A DNA stretch of 64,000 nt from Aurelia coerulea (taxonomy: Eukaryota > Cnidaria > Scyphozoa > Semaeostomeae > Ulmaridae), in assembly GCA_039566865.1 (NCBI GenBank), contig CM076961.1, positions 13,539,501 through 13,603,500 on the forward strand, written 5' to 3'. Below the pieces are notes generated by a model, which ran no database searches, was not told where the DNA came from, and was given only the letters and a program-made list of their open reading frames with translations. The position numbers and the translations under genes were made by a program. Positions 33,685 through 45,480 of the stretch are shown one piece after another; position 1 is the stretch's first letter, and the number at the start of each line of letters is the position of its first letter.

Positions 33685-34494
33685 ATTTGCAGACGAATTT
33701 ACGTTGGGGTTTATGGCAACCCCCTCTTTGCAAACACAACATTTCATCTTCACAGTAACTGCCCCAAGAGGTTTACCCACAGCCCCGAGAAATGTTGGGG
33801 TCAAGGATGGCCCTAATCTAGTGAAAAGTGATATTTTTGTGAAAATAGGAACGAAAATAACATCGCGCTGCTCTGAAGTTGTCAAGATTTGAGACTAAAA
33901 CTAAACGGAACGCACCTAGTTCTACCAGTAATAATCTCAAGGAAGGCGCACATTCTTAATTCATTCAGTTTCCCTTTCAGCCGGCTAATTACTTCGAGAA
34001 AAGAGTTTCCAAATGTGCTTTATGTCTTAACAAAGAACCCCTTGCATTAAATAAAATGAGTTCTCAAATAATTGCTTCCAGTACTCAAACTCCTATATCT
34101 GTTATATATCTTGGCGAACTAAGTAGGCTACTCTGTTTCTTATTAAAAAATCACGTTACCGGTACAACTTGTCATTACACGATGTTCATTTCATTCTTGA
34201 TAGACACTCCCGTCAATCAATTGAAGTTTACTGTTAATCACTGCACCATAATTTTAAGAAATATCATCGAAAACATTTAAAGATGATTGAACGACGATAC
34301 TGTGGCGAGTTATTGAGCGATTTCCATGGAACTTCTATCAAAATTTAAGTCAGAGCATCTAAATTACTATCATTGAAAACTATTTTCGACTATGAATCTT
34401 AGATTGACTTTGCAGCAACGCAAACATGGATGTATTTCAGCGTAGCAATTATTGATTGCTTACCTCCGTGTCTTCATCACTCCAAAACTCTCAG
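33685..34494. other. Unassigned sequence
   Basis: No gene or repeat recognised. Confidence 0.4.
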
Positions 34495-36285
34495 AGTAAG
34501 CATATTTTTCATAAGAAACGAAGAATTTGAGCCAGTACTGACAATTTTTCAAAATTAACAGATTTGGAGCTCTCAGAGTTTCTTACGAGTTTCTTACTAG
34601 TTCCATCTTCAATGTTTACTACCTATGTCCTCGTGAAGATTTATAAACGAGGTTGACGCCTCTCCAATGTTTAAAAGTTTCTCAGGTACCGTCCGTGTGA
34701 AAAGATGCTGGAAAAAAGGGCAAATGAAGTAAAGATATGATAAGGATTTCATTGAATAAGATAGATAAATGCTTACATAAGCGTACGTGAAGACAAAATG
34801 TACGGGGGGGCGGGGGGGGCTGCCTAATAAAAAGTCTATTGTTTTCGAACATTTTTCCTCGAATAAGGGCGGATTTTCGCCCGAAAGAGGGTGATTTTGA
34901 ACAGTTTTCCAAAATTGGGGGGCTGCCACCCCATGAACCCACCTGGCTCGCATGCTGATGTGGCCTGGCATGTTTCATGCAAAACTTAGAAAAACTTAGA
35001 AAGAGAGAGAGAAACTTAGAAAGAAAACTTAGAAAGAGAAAAACTTAGAGGAATAAGCGAAGACCATCCGAAGACTTCTTTTGCTAGATGTTCTTTGCAG
35101 AAAATCCTAACCACCGATCGACTTTTATTTTTGACGTAACAAGCATGTCAGTATGCTTTAGATTGCCCAACGAAACAAGGAGTATTCCCAATTGACATCT
35201 CTCCAGACTAGAGTTTCTTTATTTTTCTATGAACTTACGGTTGAGTTTCTTATTGAGAGCTTCTTCTAAAAACAGAAGCGCATTCTTGAGTGGTTTATTA
35301 CACTTCTAGATTTTCAAAGATTATCTCTATGTCATGGTCTATGTCATGTCAAGAAACGAATCTATAACAGTTGTAAAAAGCCTGGAACGATCCTTGCGTA
35401 ATAGTACGAGAGGAAAACGTTTTTTTTTAAATTAAACGGTTTGTGCAAGCAAAGAGCAAAAATCTAAAAATAGCCTATTCAAATCAATATTCCACACGTG
35501 CTGTTAACAATTGATAACCAAAAAATAATGCTGTGTCTGAGTGTTTTCTTTGTTCTATTTATAGAGAAATATGAAAAACTTTTAGTACTATCAGCTACAA
35601 GCTTTTTGAAAGAAACTTGTTCACAAGAAACTGGTACCATATGGCCAAAAATTTGAAAGGAATTTTTTGAGCTAGGTTTGAGAAGCAATAAGAAACTCTA
35701 AATGTTAAATTCAAGGGAATGATGGCAAGTTCGTCGGTTAACCTTTATTCTGAAGCAACATCACTGCAGTCTTATGTTTCGATCCAAATGTAAATTTTTG
35801 TTCAGCAAGAAGTTGTTTTCATCTTCAAAAAACGTGTATCTCTAGCGGTGGTAAAAGGCTCATCACAACACTTGCACCGAAAATAAGAAAAGAATTTAGA
35901 AACTTTCTGTACCAAGAAATGGACACTGCTGATTAGGCCTCAGAGGTGAGGCGAAAGCTTCAACTATACAAGCAATGTAAGTGTGAGTGTTGAAAATAAA
36001 TGGCAAATAAACAAAAACGCAATGTAGTGGAAATTGTTATGTGAAATTAAGAAAATTTGAGATCTCTACATCTTGACCATACCATGGGCTGGGGCTGATC
36101 AAACTTTCTTGTAAAAAAAAACGTGCAATTAAGGTCTCATAATTCTCCTTGAAACTCTTTTCAGTGAATTACGCTTATAGTTTAAAATGATACACGTTTC
36201 TTAAGAAACTTTTATAAGCTTTTATTACTACCAGTTTTATACTTACCATGTGATTCCTTGTATTAGTTCAAAATTTTTAAATTTC
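34495..36285. other. Region rich in AGTTTCTTA/AAGAAACT motifs
   Basis: The octamer-like motifs that mark the TACACGT-ended elements at 7221 and 37873 recur here (34560-34600, 35215-35260, 35685, 36187-36205), with ACGTGTA-type sequences at 35830 and 36183. This is probably one or two decayed members of that family, but ends cannot be paired. A GAAACTTAGAAA run is at 34980-35050. Confidence 0.35.
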
Positions 36286-36289
36286 AAAT

Positions 36290-36655
36290 TTTGTCCAACA
36301 GTTGATGATTTCACTAGATAAGTTGTTCCAGTATTAAGACTCGTTGCGTGAAATTTTTTTACGAAAGTTTAAGTTGCATCTTTACTTGAATAGCTTTAGT
36401 TGTGTCCTCTCCTATTCTTTTGCTTGAATTCGAAGAGCAAAGACGGACACTGATCCATAAAGCCAGTTAATAGTTTAAATCTCAAAATCATGTCTCCGTG
36501 CTTTTCTACTGTACCTGAGTGATGGCAAGTCTAATGCTTTTAATCGATCACCGTACAACTTGTCCTTAATCAGTTTTACTAATTGTATGGCTCTACGCTG
36601 TACATTTTCAATTGCTTTTTTAACGCATTCGGAGGGTTGTTTTTCAAACGTAAGC
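36290..36655 (-). pseudogene. LINE RT C-terminal fragment with internal deletion
   Basis: The minus strand reads KLTFEKQPSECVKKA joined directly to IENVQRRAIQLVKLIKDKL, then GDRLKALDLPSLRYSRKARR, a standard LINE post-RT block. The joined segments are about 40-60 residues apart in intact relatives, so this copy carries an internal deletion. KLTFEKQ-SECVKKA recurs in the copy at 37056-37410. Confidence 0.7.
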
Positions 36656-37055
36656 TTTTATAGCGTCTTTGTAGCCGAAGTATATGAGCGTGCCTAGCTG
36701 GTAGCCATCTTGGTTCCTAACGCATGCGGCCTGTGTCACGTGACACACCTAAGTAGACAAACTACATACGTCACTACTCTACATCACCCCCCTTAAACAA
36801 AGTTATGTTAATCAAACTAAAATTAAAACTAAACTTGAAACTGTTTGTTTTTTGAACGAACTAGAGTCTTTTGTCTCAACATAACAATTGGCTAAAACTA
36901 TGAAATATGAAAACTGAACTTATGGCTCTTACGTTTCCATGATGACTTACTGTCCAGTTTGAAACGTTTCATGATAGTAGTTTGGTCGAGCAGTGATCCT
37001 TCTGGGTAAAACGCCATTATCACTATCATCACCTTTGTCCTCTGACTGAATCAAA
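36656..37055 (-). mobile_element. LTR-retrotransposon 3' remnant (pol end, polypurine tract, partial LTR)
   Basis: On the minus strand a frame with EDKGDDSDNG and LPRRITARPNYYHE resembles the basic tail of a retrotransposon polyprotein. About 150 bp later comes a polypurine tract AAGGGGGGTGATGTAG (near 36783-36796) and then a sequence starting TGTAGAGTAGTGACG that would be the LTR, cut off by LINE sequence at about 36656. Such a tract primes plus-strand synthesis immediately upstream of a 3' LTR. The second LTR and pol are missing. Confidence 0.4.
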
Positions 37056-37410
37056 CTGTCCTTTTTTCAAGTGGCATGTGGAGAGGCTCTCTTTTGACGT
37101 GCTTAACTGGATAAAGGGCTCCATATAGCTCCAGCCGTTTCAAGTAAAGGTCTAACTAAACTTTCGTATTTAGGTAATTAACAAGATTTCCTTATTTTGA
37201 TGAATTGGATTGTTCGTTTTATTGACGCAAGGACTCCACTTGCTTTTTTAACGCATTCGGAGAGTTGTTTTTCAAACGTAAGCTTACTATCAACAAAAAC
37301 ACCAATGTCCTTTTCACACTTTTTCTTTTCGTCTTGAAGACGATATCTTGGTGATGTGTCAGGCTGGTTGCCAAAATAGAACTTCTGACGCTTCAATATT
37401 TCTCCGATTA
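37056..37410 (-). pseudogene. LINE post-RT fragment
   Basis: The minus strand reads KKKCEKDIGVFVDSKLTFEK, QLSECVKKASGVLASIKRT and, after a frame break, LPKYESLVRPLLETAGAIW and SPLYPVKHVKR. This is the canonical LGV...L.F..H, L.LY..LVRP..EY segment of LINE proteins. It is the second copy of the family seen at 36290-36655, with the LTR remnant between the two. Confidence 0.75.
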
Positions 37411-37527
37411 AAACTTTAAAGTTTCATTAATTTGTTCTTGTTTCTTAGTTGCAAAAGTTGCAATGTTATTTGCATGATAACACCAATTATCCCAATAAGA
37501 AAACGAGCTCTTCTACGTTCAGAGTAC

Positions 37528-38469
37528 CGGGTGTCACAAAAAAATGTAAACAGATTTGGTTGACTCCGGCGATGTTACTTTAGATTTAATCAATGGCTAA
37601 TCACTCTCAAAATGGTCCTCGATAGTTAACTTGAAAATAGTTCAAATTTGCCTGCACTTGCAAACCAGAGCTTTAGCCTTTTGGCCTAAGCAAATTCCTG
37701 ATGCACATCGAAATTAAGAACTGAAATTAATGAAAAATTAAAAAACTTCCCAATGGGTGACTGGGGGGGGGGGGGGCTGACTTCTGGAAAACAGATTAGC
37801 ACAAGATCTAATATTGTTCAAATTGTATCAAGGCTATCGTTGATTTATACGCTTGTGCCTTAAGAAATTGCATACACGTATTTTTTCTTATAAGAAGCTG
37901 CTTATAAGAAACTCAACTCTCAGATCACCAAAAAATTAAGAAACTCTAGTACTGGGAAAATATAAGCTAAGAAACTATTTATTTTGATAAAGGAAATCCT
38001 CGACATGTTTTTACTTTACTTTCACTTGTTTCCTTATCATATTACTGGTAAGGTTTGGGTAATGTCTAAACATTGGAAAGGCTTAAAAAACCTTGTTTTG
38101 AAATTTTCACGAGGGTACAGGTAGTGAACATGAAGATTGCTATGGAACCTCTAAGAAACTCGTCAGAAACTCTGAGTACTCAAAATTTGATAATTTTAAG
38201 TAACATTCAGAACAGGCCCAAATTCTTAGTTTCTTATAAAAAATACGTGTAGGGTAGGCCAAAAGGCTAAAGCTCTGGTTTGCAGGAAGAGGCAAAATTG
38301 AGCTTTCAAGATCAGCATGTCTGCTCTCAAAGCACCAATACCAACAAACGGGGTACCTATGTTCAAGTTAACTATCGAGGAACAGTTTTAGAGTGATTAG
38401 ACATTGATTGAAGCTAAATTCACAGCACTGGAGTCAACAAAATCCGTATGCATTTTTGGGGACACCCGA
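37528..38469. mobile_element. TA-flanked element with about 165-bp TIRs
   Basis: Ends CCGGGTGTCACAAAAAAATG and, inverted, TCGGGTGTCCCCAAAAATGC, with TA at 37526-37527 and 38470-38471. Homology between the arms extends to GCTTTAGCCTTTTGGCCTA (about 37690 and 38255), interrupted by an indel in one arm. The inner space holds the TACACGT-ended element 37873-38251 and a G14 run. It is a Tc1/mariner-type non-autonomous element. Confidence 0.8.
37873..38251. mobile_element. TACACGT-ended TIR element, second copy
   Basis: TACACGTATTTTTTCTTATA followed by AGAAGC at the left is matched by inverted TTCTTATAAAAAATACGTGTA at the right. Internal AAGAAACT motifs are as in 7221-7918. It lies inside the 37528-38469 element. 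Confidence 0.65.
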
Positions 38470-38662
38470 TAGACAATTCTAATCAATTTTACTAAAGAAC
38501 ATGGGTTTCTTTTAGCAAGCCTTGAATTTAGCCTTGAGTTTCTTAGCACATCTCCCCGAACTGTTCCAATGAACTGAAAGTTTCTTCTGTATTTTCGGAA
38601 TCGCAAATTTGTATAAAGAGTTACTTATAAAAGCGTGCATAGTTGCCTTTCATGCCTGAATG

Positions 38663-41056
38663 TATTGTGAACATTGCCACTTTACACTGTGATCCAGCTC
38701 TTTAGAAATCGTGGAATTAATCCCAAAAAATGAAAATACGAGTATACACTATTTAAGGGTTTCATCATGGCGAAGAGACATTGAGCTATTCGATAAAACA
38801 AAAATTTCTTAAATCCGTCTTATAAATCCAGAGATATGATTTTTTAAAGTTTGACTAAATTGTGAACTGTTGTTTACATTGCAATTTCCGGCCTTTTGTT
38901 TGTTGTATCGTTGAAAACCCAGAAATTCGAGTTCTTGTATCTCTTCAATAAATGCACCGATTTTTTGAAACTTTTTTTTGTCTTACAGATAAACACCTAA
39001 GCTATCTAAAAATACAAAGCCTTTTTTAAAATCTCAAGTTGGTATATCAATATTTGTCAAAATGGTGTATGACCTTTTTAAGCACGAAAACCAGGCAAAT
39101 TATCAACATTCCGTCTGTTATAGTGAAAACAAAAAATCTAACTAAATCTAACTCTTCGAAAAAAATATTAAAATTGAATATGATGTCTTGAGAGAATTTC
39201 TGCCAAAGGATTCGTACAGCTTCGTACAGGAAAAAAAGTTATCACACATTTGGTATGGTAGGTCCTTTTCAGTTTGTGTTTGGTTATGGTCGTACTCACT
39301 GAAACCTTGACGACCAACTGTTGATAAAGATCTTGTTCTGGTATAACATTTTCATGCTTCTTGTCTGTCGACTCGGTTTTTATCTTTATCTTGATTCCAT
39401 AGTCAATGAAAATGTTAACTGACTGTCTTCAAGGGCTTCGATATGGTAGGGAAGAGGCGTCAATAGTCCGGATATGCTTGTGGCGATTTTTATTGAAACA
39501 TAACTACTGCCTACATTCCCCTATCACTACTTTTCCATTCACTTATTCGCCTTAAATGCCTCTTTGTTTAAGGCAAGGCAACTTTACCTCGTTATTTCAA
39601 AATATATATTCAACTTTTAAACTTTGATAGTACGCATAGAGAGTGTCTACAGCTCACCATACTGTATATGGGATGCAGGGAGTGCTCAAATTACAGGATG
39701 ACGCAACTTTACATAAACTGATATGAAACTGCAAAACAATAAAAAAAGTTTTTTTCTCGTAACTATGACTGACCCAAGCCAAGCCTGTATGTTTCACATG
39801 CCTCATTGAGAAGCAGAATTTTTTCTATGTTAATTTCCAAATCAGTTCCTACCACAAAATAAAACAATGACTGTTAAGACACAAAACTGCTGGCCTGTAG
39901 TCTTTAAACCATTCCAATAGCTATGTGTCACAAAATCAATCACGTTTATCACAACGAATGGCGAGCTTTATGATTTCATAGTTGAAAACGGTGATTTAAA
40001 GGATAAAAGTACGAAGTAGAACACGAAATATACTGCGAAATTTAAGGATCCAGCTGATAAACTGATAGAGGAAAGGGGGGCTGAAGGAAGACGCATATAA
40101 AATTCAATTAGTACTCCGAAAATTGTATCAAGTTAAAGTCAAGGATGAAGCCTGGCGTGTAAAAGAAAGAGTGTTCAGTGATGAAGTAGATGAACGAGTT
40201 AGAAAACGTAGCCGACCAAGATTAGGCAGTCAGTTATCATTAAAGTGAGGTGATCGAGACACTAAACCGAGAAGAGGCCTTATCAAGGACATGTACAATG
40301 AGAATTAGATTATCGACCAAAAACTAAATACTTTAGAGACACAAGCTTTACTCAAGTAAAGCTAAGATAGTTGAAAGTAGTTTGCATAAACACTGTTCGT
40401 ATGCGGAACAGTTCAATCATGTAAAAAGCCAAAAATCATTGCCAAAAAATCAACGTTAAACCAAAAGGGCCTATCATACCAAATGTGTGATAACTTTTTT
40501 TCCTGTAGGAAGCTGTACGAATCCTTTGGTAGAAATTCTCTCAAGACATCATATTCAATTGTGATATTATTTTTGAAGAGTTAGATTTAGTTAGATTTTT
40601 TGTTTTCACTATAACAAGCGGAATTTTGATAATTTGCCTGGTTTTTGTGCTTAAAAAGGTCATACACCATTTTGACAAATATTGATATACCAACTTGAGA
40701 TTTTGCAAATAGCTTTGTATTTTTAGATAGCTTAGGTGTTTATCTGTAAAATAAAAAAAAGTTTCAAAAAATCGGTGCATTTGTTGAAGAGTTACAAGAA
40801 CTTTAATGTATGGGTTTTCAACGATAACACAAACAAAAGGCCGGAAATTGCAATGTAAACAACAGTTCGCAATTTAGTCAAACTTTAAAAAATCATATCT
40901 CTGGATTTATGAGTCGGATTTAAGAAATTTTTGTTTTATCGAATAGCTCAATGTCTCTTCGCCATGATGAAACCCTCAAATAGTGTATACTCGTATTTTC
41001 ATTTTTTGGGATTAATTCCCTGTCTGGATCACAGTGCTTTATCGCTCAAAATGCAT
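38663..41056. mobile_element. Large palindromic element, arms about 580 bp
   Basis: The left arm (about 38663-39275) and right arm (about 40463-41056) are inverted copies at high identity. Shared landmarks are GGAATTAATCCCAAAAAATG, GGCGAAGAGACATTGAGCTA, AATTTCCGGCCTTTTGTTTG and CTTGAGAGAATTTCTGCCAA. The roughly 1.2-kb centre has a degraded stretch (39960-40250) with protein-like pieces, for example a frame ending ERVRKRSRPRLGSQLSLK before TGA. I cannot assign it. Arms of this length occur in Polinton, Mutator-like and foldback elements; no TSD was found, so the class is open. Confidence 0.75.
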
Positions 41057-41825
41057 TCTGTCTAACTGCGCTCAAGTTCTGTATTTTTCATTCAACAATT
41101 ACAAGCAAACAGCGAAGGAAAAACCCGCGACTTGCTGTTGCATGTCATTTCGATTCTGCGATCAAAGGATCCTCTTCATTCCCCCTGACGAGGTGATTCC
41201 CCCCTGATGGGACAATCAACCCCCCACAAAGAAATCCGTGACGTGTGTCTCAAGCTCTTATCATTTCTTGTCAACCTTTTCCATGTTTTGTGGTGAGCGC
41301 TGGCGCCAAATTAATAATAGCGTATTGACAGCAAAAGTTGTACTTCAGGTTCCCGTATGTTATTGTGGGTTATTCATAAGCTACGCGAATAGAGCTTTCC
41401 CATTGGTCTATTAGACAATGAAACCAAGAAGAAAGACATGTTTTGTTGTTGTTCTATTCATTCTCTATTGTAAACGCGTGCCCTATGGATTGTCCTTGAT
41501 TGTTAAGAAGCTGTCATGTAAAGTTGAGATGTGAACAATAGACTGGCCTTCTTCTAATTGTTTCGGTTTCTCACTCGCACATTCTTCTTTTGTTTACTTA
41601 TTGTTCAGCTTTTGTTATTCAGCTGTCATGTTGATCATCAAGCCATTGACAATCATTGTGTTGATTATAATACTTGCTGTTGTATGCGGCAGAAAATAAC
41701 TTGTGCCGTGTTGCTTGGAGTAAAGCTAGCAGAGAGATCCAGAAAAAGTTCGCTGTAGCGGGCCCATGGCAGCCAGTTAGAGCAAGATTTTGCACGGATG
41801 GGCCTTGTCAATGGTCCAGCTAAAC
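41057..41825. other. Low-repeat sequence upstream of a possible small gene
   Basis: No repeat family is recognised. A CCATTGG (CCAAT-type) motif lies at about 41399. The plus frame at 41558-41758 has a hydrophobic start and several Cys (NTCCC), but no ATG; an in-frame stop precedes it. Confidence 0.35.
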
Positions 41826-42817
41826 ATGGCTGCAAGCTTCGTTGAAGGAAAGAAAGGGTAGGCCATTTTATCGCCGATTTTCGTCCTGTGTTAGGCCAAC
41901 CCCTCGGCTTTTACCGGTTCATCCTTATAAATTCATATGCTATTCCAGGTTATGCATTCTCAACTAACTTCTTCGAAATAGCTAATAAACATAGATATGT
42001 ATGCATTAGGTAAGAAAGTACAAGGCTAATATCAACCTTAAACATCGATATAGTTATTGAATATAGAATATAGTTATTGAATTGAACAGTTACGCATCGA
42101 AAGTGCTCATTACTTGGAAGACAAACTGTTTATACACTTACAACTACAGGCTTCCGCACGAGCCCCTCACAGCACTTCTCTATAGTTAGCTCTCCTCTCT
42201 GCTTCCAGAAGAAGTTTGGACAACATTATTGCAAAGCTATCGAAGGTCAGAAGTTCAAGGAAAGGGGAGAGGATACTCTTGGTAAGTTTCTAAGTGATAC
42301 TTTAACAAAATCGATGTGAGTAGACCGGCCTTTGTGTGATGAAGGAATTGACATGCGAAGCGTTAATTTACCGCTCAGTGTTGGTCACGAAAGGGCTTTC
42401 TACATCGAAACAACACTTCATGGTTTATTGGACACCTTTGGCAACCCTTTTAAAGCATGTTTTTAATGATCAGAACTTTTCAGAGCAATTCATTGTCTAA
42501 TTCATACAAAACAAGGAGGAAACTTTTTCGCTATCGAAAGCGGCCTACGACCTATTACCGGCGTTTCATTCAAAGCCATCCAAGTTCATATCTTGGCATG
42601 CCCTCGTGTTTTGTGATAATTACGGTTTAGCGATTTCTCCAAAATACCTTTCCCAAGCATTTCAAGACACTCATTGAGATGACAACAACTTATTCTCCTT
42701 GTAGGACAGTATTACGAGAACTATGAATATAGACAGGACTATACGGAGTGCCCTCTTGAGAGCCCTCTTTCAACAAACATGAATTCTTATTATCACCATT
42801 ACGTTCCAATGAAGTAG
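41826..42817 (+). CDS. Possible small spliced host gene (last two exons best supported)
   Basis: Exon 42209-42281 has a pyrimidine-rich acceptor (CTCTCTGCTTCCAG) and a GTAAGT donor. Exon 42705 onward follows TATTCTCCTTGTAG. Spliced, two frames stay open. One reads KKFGQHYCKAIEGQKFKERG then GQYYENYEYRQDY and ends at TAG 42815-42817. The other reads SLDNIIAKLSKVRSSRKGER then DSITRTMNIDRTIRSALL and ends at TGA 42780-42782. A first exon for the second frame may be 41826-41857: AAACATGG start context, MAASFVEGKK, weak GTAGGC donor. An alternative acceptor at 42185/42186 would keep the second frame open from a different upstream exon. I recognise neither product. The splice sites are good but the exons are short, so chance cannot be excluded. 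Confidence 0.3.
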
Positions 42818-44984
42818 GGCTAAATCCGTTTGACTTTCTTGTTATTACTTTACAGCTTGAATTATTAGGCTTCTAAGCATTGGCTAGATTTCAAAAAAGC
42901 TTCAAGCACATCCCCCCAAGTCTAAAACTTATACATTCAGCCTATAGAGCGGGAACTAACGAACTGAGATCAGTTCCCTAATACACGTAGCACAGGAGTA
43001 CAACACTAATTAAAACATGCATCTGGAGTTATTATATTGATTTAAGAATTTCATTAGTCATCACCTTGCAATGATGAGAAATTTGAAATAAGCTTGAAAT
43101 TTCTTAAACTTGAGATACTCTATTCTGAGGTGTAAGCCTTCATCCATCTCCCACAGAAACAACGTCTTTTAATTAATTGTGATAAACATTGGGTAAACAA
43201 TACATTCAACAATATGTCCTTGAAATTAACGATGTTATGTAATTCAAATGCTATTCGAAAAATTATGGATAAAAACCCCTGGGAGATTCAGATTCTGAGT
43301 CGCTTCCCATTCATAACCCTACTCGCCAAACCGCGATGCCTTTGTGTTCAGAGTGCCAAATTGTGACGCATTTGTCAGGGGAGAAAGGTAAGGTAGTCCC
43401 AAAGGTTAAACTTGATCCCTCTCTAAAAATAACCATTTCAGATTGAATGTTTTTGTACTGATATTTTCCATAATTTACAAACCTTACAACTCCCAAAAGT
43501 GTGGGGAATAGCGCCTTTCTTTGCATACTTTTATGGCGAAATTATCAAGTTTGAGGCAAGTTGCCAAATGTATTAAAACACGTTTACTCGAGTTTTGAGT
43601 CAATACTTTTAATGTCGAAATGTTGTTTTATCTATACTGCAATGTTGGTTCCAAGTTTCTAATGCTTAAATTGGATATTCTCTTGAGGGTTTTTGACTGT
43701 TTCAGTTTTGTCTTTGTATACGGAAATTGTTTATATACAACAACAGCAGAGCAGATGCTTCAAACACCGATGCCATAAACTGCATCATGTCTTGGCGTAA
43801 CACTTTCTGATTTAATGCGATGGATATAATGCCTCATACAGCTGTTGAAAGATGCACGTTGGAACCTAAATGTTCTCTTAAAGTCAAGGCATAGCTTTAA
43901 TCTACAGTATTATTAATATCTGCCTTGGAATTAATTTTTGTCGTTGCCTGGATGTTTATGTGTCTTAAAATCTATTGCAAACTTTGTATTTTGGAAAGGG
44001 AGGCCTTGCTCTCATATCCACAGCAGTAATTGCTAATCTATCTGTGTCAACTAAGTTGACACAGACTATTACCTAAATGTGTGTGGAACTGGAAGGAGGA
44101 ATGTTCGAGATTCTTCTGGAATCTTCTGCTACTGGTCCATTTATAGTTCTTTCTAGGTTCAACATTCCTCCGACAGTACTCGCATTATGTGCTATGGCAT
44201 CCAGGGTCTTTTAATGTTTATTCTAGCACTGCTCTTTCCATCCACTCAAACTGTCTTTAGTTATACTCAACAAAACCATAACGGCCTCAAGTTAGAACTT
44301 CACTCCATAGGCCGCTTAGTGTATCATGAGAAAAGCGTTAAATTTATATTCTGAAACACCAATCAAGGAAGAAACATCTACGATAAAGCCAAGATATTTC
44401 CAGGTAGAACGCGTTTTAGTTTCACGAACTCACAGCTATTTCTCAAATATTCTATAGAAAAACTCAAGCTCTAGAGTTTCGTTGCATCCCCCGTATTAGC
44501 TACAAGGTGCAGTAGCTACCACAGCCCCCTTTTTATGGGGGGGGGGTTGATTCCTTATTTCTTTTCTCCAAGGAGAGCATTATCCCTCTAACTTTGAATA
44601 GAAAACTCAATTGTAAAAGGTAATAGTAACGTTCTTTCCATTATCCTTCATATTTTGCTGCAAGGTGCGACAATCCCCTCAAGGAGGGGTCAATGTTTCT
44701 TCTTGTCTTTAGAGGAAACATTTTTGTTTCCCTTTACCGCTAAACAATAACTTTTCATGGACATTCAATCCAATCAGTCTTTTCTTTCTCTCAAGTAAAA
44801 TTCTTCCAAAAAATAAATGATTGCTTAGAGCCACGCCCTAACTTTGAAACTCTGGCATAAAAACTGGTCCTGCTTTTAATTTTGGTTCTTCAGCAACTCC
44901 TAGTCTTCAGTAACATTCTTAGTTGTATATACATTACTGGCATTCTTAGTTGTATCTTCTCTCTCATTTGTGAAATTCAGACAA
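42818..44984. other. Unassigned low-repeat sequence
   Basis: No coding exon or TE is recognised. A G9 run is near 44540. A pair of GTCAACT/AGTTGAC half-sites at 44046-44060 forms a short palindrome. Confidence 0.4.
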
Positions 44985-45480
44985 ATTCGTATCCAACTTA
45001 GCTTCATTCCACTCCACTCCCTTTCTGTGCACAGCAACTCCAGTTATGCGTCTTGGGGAGCGTCACTAATGTCGATAGCAACAAAGGCCCATCGACAGCT
45101 CGTTCTCTCTCGTAAAATGCTTCCTCACAGAACTATCCCTATTTGGGGGTATGCTATGTACGTTTGCCCTTTCGATTCACAGCAACTTTAGTCCTACTTC
45201 ATGGGAGGTAGCATTAATTTTACTTTGTTAAGCGTCATCTCGACAGCAATATAAGGCCCATCGACAGCTCGTTCTCTCGTAAAATGCTTCCTCAAAGAAC
45301 CATCCCTATTTGGGGGTATGCTATGTACGTTTGCCCTTTCGACTCACAGCAACTTTAGTCCTACTTCTTGGGAGGTAGCATTAATTTTACTTTGTTAAGC
45401 GTCATCTCGACATCAATATAGGCCCATTGACAGCTCTTTCTCTCTTGAAAAATTCTTGCTAAAAGAACCCTGTTTGTTTT
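44985..45480. repeat. Tandem repeat, about 167-bp unit, nearly three copies
   Basis: GGCCCAT-GACAGCTC starts at 45087, 45255 and 45421 (spacing 168 and 166). Units share GTAAAATGCTTCCTCA, ATTTGGGGGTATGCTATG and AGCAACTTTAGTCCTACTTC. The middle unit is closest to its neighbours and the outer edges are diverged. Confidence 0.9.

Noticed and set aside
34806..34940. G-run-ended MITE
   Set aside because: GGGGGGCTGCC occurs at both edges but in the same orientation, with no matching TIR or TSD.
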